64,000 nucleotides of DNA from Mycteria americana (taxonomy: Eukaryota; Chordata; Aves; Ciconiiformes; Ciconiidae): NCBI RefSeq assembly GCF_035582795.1, contig NC_134367.1, forward strand, positions 108,238,062 to 108,302,061, in the 5' to 3' direction. Under the pieces are notes generated by a model that was given only the letters and a program-made list of their open reading frames with translations, did no database searches and was not told the DNA's origin. Made by a program: the position numbers and the translations under genes. This document shows, in pieces, positions 23,701 through 29,700 of this stretch; positions within the stretch are counted from its first letter, which is position 1, and each line of letters starts with the position of its first letter.

Positions 23701-26700
23701 AAACCCAGAAGTCCTTGGAGAAACTTCAGGAGGCTATCAGTGTGCATTCTGTAGAGCTTTCAGAGGTAAAACATTATCTACACCCTCTTAAGTCACAGGT
23801 ACAGGTTCTTGTACCAGGAAAATTCATATCTAGGATGTAATTGAAAATGCTAGCTTGGTAGATTCCAGGTTGTTTGTGGATATATGCCCTTCCCCCCCCC
23901 CCCCCCCCCCCATTACCAGGTAATACATAGCTCTTGCTCTATTACAGTTTGACTTCATGTCTTTTTGTTCCTTTTTGTTTCATATGTAGGTGCAGATAGC
24001 CCTTAATGAAGCTAAACTAAGTGAAGAAAAGGTGAGATCTGAGCTTCATCATGTGCAGGAAGAGAATGCTAGGCTGAAAGAGAGCAAGGAGCAAGTAAGT
24101 TATGCCCAGGCCAAGCAACTTTGTTTCTCTTTTGAATGAAATATTGAGGCTTTATTCCTAGTTTTCTTGAGTATAACTTCAGTGTGTCTCTGTCTTCTTA
24201 ACATGTCAGAATTCCACATTGCATATTATCAAGATAAAATTTAAACCCCTTGCGCCTGCCTGCACAGGCTTTTTGTGCAGGTGAGCCACATGTCTTCAGT
24301 ATGAAGGCTTTGCCAGTTCCAGTGATTCAGTTTTTGTCAGCAGCTTCACAGAAAGTCTATGCTGATGTGGTGGTCACTGCATGATCGGGAGATTGCTACT
24401 TGGGATCAGGACTGAAGGAAGTCATGGTAAAGAATTGCCAAAAAGCAATTCTGAAGCTAAGCTAAATGGGGAGGGCCATTAGCCCTGAAATGTCATGATA
24501 GTTCTTTTACAGATAATTGTAAATATCTATCTGTTTTCTTTCTCCATATATGAAGTAGATGCCCTTTTAAGGAATGTGGTTTGATTACTTCTGGATTGCA
24601 ATTAATTCCTCATCCTTTGAAGGGTGTGAGCAGTTTGGTTCTGATGTTGGGATATTAGTTGAGATAATGTGAAATTTGTAAAATCACCTGATAATATAAA
24701 TTGCAGAAAGATTCCCAGCATCCAGTTCTACCAATGGGCTAGTGATGAGTGTGGTAACTGTGAAGTACCCTTTAGCTGTGACTTGTGGTGATCAGTTATC
24801 ACCAGAGCTGGTAGTAAAATAGACTTTAATTACATATACCCTGTACTAAAAAAAAGCCAAGAAATCATCTTGCCTTGGTGCTTTATACAGCTGCTAAAAG
24901 AAGCTGAAGGTTGGAGTGAGAGGCATGCTGAGCTCAGTGAGCAGGTCAAACTGTATCAGAAGTCTCAGAAGGACATAGAAGAAGCACTCGCCTACAAGGA
25001 AAATGAAATTGAAGTAGGTTCTTTATAACAAGCTTGCTTTAAATATTACACATCATAAAATACTTTGGAATACTTTACGAAATGCAGAGCGATTTTCCTT
25101 CAGTGAACCTTTGATTTCATTACTAGGTTTTAACTAACTGCATTATGCAGCTGAAGCAGCTTGACATGGATTCAGCATCTGAGGCCAAGAAGGATGGTGA
25201 AGGGCGTGAATGGAGCACAGGAGACGATCTGGCCAATGGAGAGTTGCCAGGTACAGTAATCCTACCTGCTGGCTGATATGCCCAGTGGCTAAAGCATATG
25301 AAGTGGTATGTTCATGTCATGTCATATGGGGAACAAGGGGAATCCATACATGTAGCTGCCTGTGGGTTAGGACACTGCCAGCTTTAATCCTCAGACAACA
25401 CAAAATACCTCCTAACTGAAGGGAGAGACCGTTAAAAAAGCCTATAATTGCTTTTAGATTACAGTTAAGGTATATCGTAAGTGTAATGACACAGTTTTTA
25501 AAGATTGTGTATAAAGGTTAGCAATTAAGAACATTCCAAAAGCTGAGAATCTCAGCTTTGTTGTTATGCTATATTTATTTTTAATATGAATTTTTAATGA
25601 GTATTGTGCTTACCTCGGGTTAGATAAGTAATTTACATAATCACATTTTTAAAATCTGACAGACTGAAATAGACACTTTCAAAACTATTCGGGAAGTTTG
25701 TTATTCCTGATGTCACACGTATTTGCTACATCTCTGGTTTTGAGGTTTTTTTTTAATTTTCCTTTTTTCTAACCGTACAGTATACGTGGGCTGGAAATTC
25801 CCACTTTTTGATTTTCAGATAGTATGTCCAATAACAGATACTGCATATACACTAATGTTATTGTGGTGGCTAGAAGAAGTGACAAGGAGGAGTATTCTGA
25901 ATGCCTTTTGGAATAAATCTAATAGTTCTGTTGTGCTGGTCATGGAACTGCTATTGTGTTTTGTTTCCCCCTTTTTTTTGACCGTGTAAGGAGACCTATC
26001 CCAGATTGAAATGTGGGGAGTGTTATTTTTAACAAACAGCTGTAGAATCCAGGGAATTGGGGTTAAGAAACAGGGAAAACAAATATATTTTTCTCTTCTA
26101 GATGAGAGTGAGAAGATGAAGACTCAGATTAAGCAGATGATGGATGTCTCCAGGGTATGCTGCACAAGATATCTAATAAATGCAGTCACATTACTGCTAT
26201 ACCTAAGATCATAAACTTTCTGCTCCTCTTTTCAGGTAAAAACTATGTTATCCTTAGTTGAAGAAGACAGAAATCTTCTGCAATCCAAACTGAGTGATGA
26301 AGTAACAGCAAGACATGAGCTGGAAGGTAGGCTTAGCAAAAGACTTGCTTCGGGTGAAATGATGTTTGTGGTTTAAAAAGAAGCAGAGCATTTAAGTGGC
26401 ATAACGGTTCTTGTTGCAACTTCCTTTGAGTCCCTCACCTACCTTTGCTTCTCCAACAGAGCAAATAAAAAAATTGGAACATGACTCCTGTTCACTCCAG
26501 TCAGCCAAGGCTCGGCTGGAAAATGAATGCAAAACACTACAGCAGAAAGTGGAGATTCTTGGTGAACTTTACCAGCAGAAGGAGATGGCACTCCAGAAGT
26601 AAGCCTTTCATTAGTCTTCCACAACATGGCGTATTGTATTATATCATATGCACTATCCAAATGCTCTTTGCTCAGTGGGATCAAATAACTTCGAGTTGTA

Positions 26701-29700
26701 TTTGGAGTGAAAGGTGATGACTACTGTTTTCAATATGGTTGAAGCTAGTACCCCTTTTTTACCTTTTGCACCATTCCAGAGATTCTAAAAAGATTGTCAC
26801 TTTCCACTCACAATATTGCCTTCTACCATAAAAAAAAAAAACAAAGAAAAACCAAACAACAACAAAAAACCAAAACCAAAACAAAAAACCCCCACAACTT
26901 TTGGAGAGGGGAAGTGGGTGGCTTGGTCTGCAAATTCTGTGGTTGCTGTGTCACGTTGTCCAGAGAGAACGTCCACATTGTCAAGGAGGAGACAGTGACC
27001 ATTAATTAAGATTTGTTTCAGCTACTCAGATCTCAGTTCAATGAGTCTAATTCTCATAATGTTGAAACTTAGTATTTTAGCCTTGTGAGCTATTTGCATT
27101 CTCAAAGGGCTAAATTAAGGCTGAATTAATGGTGGTAGACGAGATGAATGAATTGCTAGCAGTGAAGAACTAGTTGTGTATCTGTGTTCATTCCTCTACT
27201 AAAATGTCTGTAATACCATTTCAGTTTTGTGGGGAAAATTTGAGATAGGCTTCAGGGACATTTTCAGCTAAATGTTTTAGGAAAGCTGAAATTGTGGTGG
27301 AGAAGCAATTGAAACTTCTAAGGTTCAAGTGTTAGGCTGGGAGAAGCACAGGGTTGGAACAAGCTAAGGAATAGCTAAGGCTGTACAGCACCTCAGTAGT
27401 GAAACTGCCTGACCTCATAACTTTTGGATCCAGGTGTAGTAAACACATAATGGAGAGGTGAAGGATAGCCCAGCTTTCAAGGAAAACTTCCTCTTGACCT
27501 CTCTGAAGAATTTCTATTCCTGCCAAAACTTTTAGGAAGTTACACTGCCTGTTACTACTTCTTGATTTGAATGAAGGGCTTCCTGCAGGTTTTTTTCTGC
27601 AAAACTGTTTCCACATGTAGCCAAGGAAATGGATTACGTTCAACTGGCTATTAGCAATAGCCAACTTACTACTAGTTTAATGGTTCCAGTTTTGTGGGGT
27701 AGCTCTTGTAAGTTAGAAACACATTATGGACCTCTTAAATACTTCCAGAAAAATGTCAAAAGTTAGTAAACCATGAAGATACAAAAAGACTGTGGAAATT
27801 GGTCATGTAATAAATTGTTACAGAGAATACTTGGAAAAAAGCTTCTTTCCACACAGTTGATGACTATTTAATGTGTTTGTCACCTGGGCCCTAAATTCCC
27901 CCTTTTTCGCTACACATTCATTTCTTCATTTCCCTTGGTTAGATGTTAGTTCTGCATATTTCCTTGTTTGTACCTTTGTAAATCTGGATTACCATCTGTA
28001 GAATTGGTAAGTAAACTACAGGATCTGAAGAGATGAACTGTCTGCAATTGTTAGATTCTGACAAATCTTTAGATGCTGACAGAACTTTCCAGTCAACTCT
28101 GGGTCCTTAATTTTCAGGTTTTATACACAAAGGGTTTGTCTGTTGGTTTCAAAAGACAGTATCTCTCTCAAATCTCTCTCAAATCTCTCTCAAATCTCTC
28201 TCAAATCTCTCTCAAATCTCTCTCAAATCTCTCTCAAATCTCTCTCAAATCTCTCTCAAATCTCTCTCAAATCTCTCTCAAATCTCTCTCAAATCTCTCT
28301 CAAATCTCTCTCAAATCTCTCTCAAATCTCTCTCAAATCTCTCTTTACATTCTTATGCATTATTATAGATTCTGATAGCATTGTTGTTAGCAGGGGACTA
28401 CCTTGATTTTGAGTTGTAGTAGATGTAGGATGGTGGAATATATGGTGCACCTTTTTTTCTTTTTTTCCCCCCTATGCAGAAAACTAACCCAGGAAGAGTA
28501 TGAGCGTCAGGAGAAGGAGCAGAAATTGTCTGCTGCAGATGAAAAAGCTGTGCTGGCCATTGAGGAAGTGAAAGTTTACAAGTAACTTCAGTTTGTGAAG
28601 ACTGTTGTTTTCCTGTATTTTAGCTATTGAAGAAAATTCATTTAAACCTCTCTCCTTTCCCTCCTTTTCCTTTTGTACAGGCAAAGGATCCAAGATATGG
28701 AAGAAGAATTGCAAAAAACAGAGAGATCTTACAAAAACCAGGTAAACTTCCTGCTTGCTGGTTCTTGTGTCACCTTTTACTGCATACTAGTAGTTGGACA
28801 AAATAAGCTAAAATGCTTCTTTTCTTCTCAGATTGCTGCTCATGAGAAAAAGGCACATGACAATTGGGTAAGAATGTTCTTCCTTTTCTGACGCAAACAG
28901 TTCGTATTTGACGTCAGGTTGGTGCAGTTAATGCAGTTGGCAAAATTTTCCCTAACAGCTTATTGCCCGCTCTGCCGAGAGAGCTCTGGCTGAAGAAAAA
29001 AGAGAAGCAGCCAACCTGAGACAAAAGTAAGTACAATACAGACCATTTTTATTGGTCTTTGAACACACTCTGTGTAGCTTGCTCAAACGATGCAAGGTGC
29101 TCAGTTAGCCTGCTTGCTCAGAATGTGCAGTGCATATTTGAGTTAGTAATTTTAAACTACTATTAAACTGTTTTGATGGTTAAAATAAGATTTCTTGGTG
29201 AAAGCTGTAACATTTTACAGTGCAGTTTGCCTTGTTACATTATAACAAATATAACTCATGTTATTTGAATAAAAAACCCCTTTATTTTTAAAAATTAGAT
29301 TAATAGAAGTAAACCAAAAAATCGTCATGCTTCAAAGACCATTAATTGTAAAGCCAACCCCAGGCAGACCTGATCGCCAAGTCCCACCACGACGAGGTAA
29401 ATGCTGCTGTTTCTTCCAAAACTTTGGTCTTTAAGTCAGTATATCCTAAAAAAATAAGGCTATGATAAATTGTAGAAAAGTAAATCAAGTGTTTTTTCCT
29501 CTTTGGCGTAGGGCCCTTAAGCAGAGATGGCTCTTTTGGCCCATCACCTGTGAGTGGAGGAAACCCATCACCCACACAGATGATAGAAGTTCCTGCTCGG
29601 CCCCTTTCTGCTCCTCGAAGGGAAGCCTCAAGAGGTGAATTTGGTAAGCAGTGAAGCTTCCCTTCTGTGATAGCTATCTTATGCTACAAACCTAAGAATG

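Larger units (their letters stand above)
26599..28479 (+). other. MIA3 intron 18
   Basis: A 1.9-kb intron. It contains an A/C-rich low-complexity patch at about 26829-26893 and the 11-bp minisatellite at 28161-28344. Nothing else was recognised. Confidence 0.8.

Noticed and set aside
28073-28406. Two overlapping ORFs with repeated [11 protein letters not shown] peptides
   Set aside because: They are produced entirely by the 11-bp minisatellite inside an intron.
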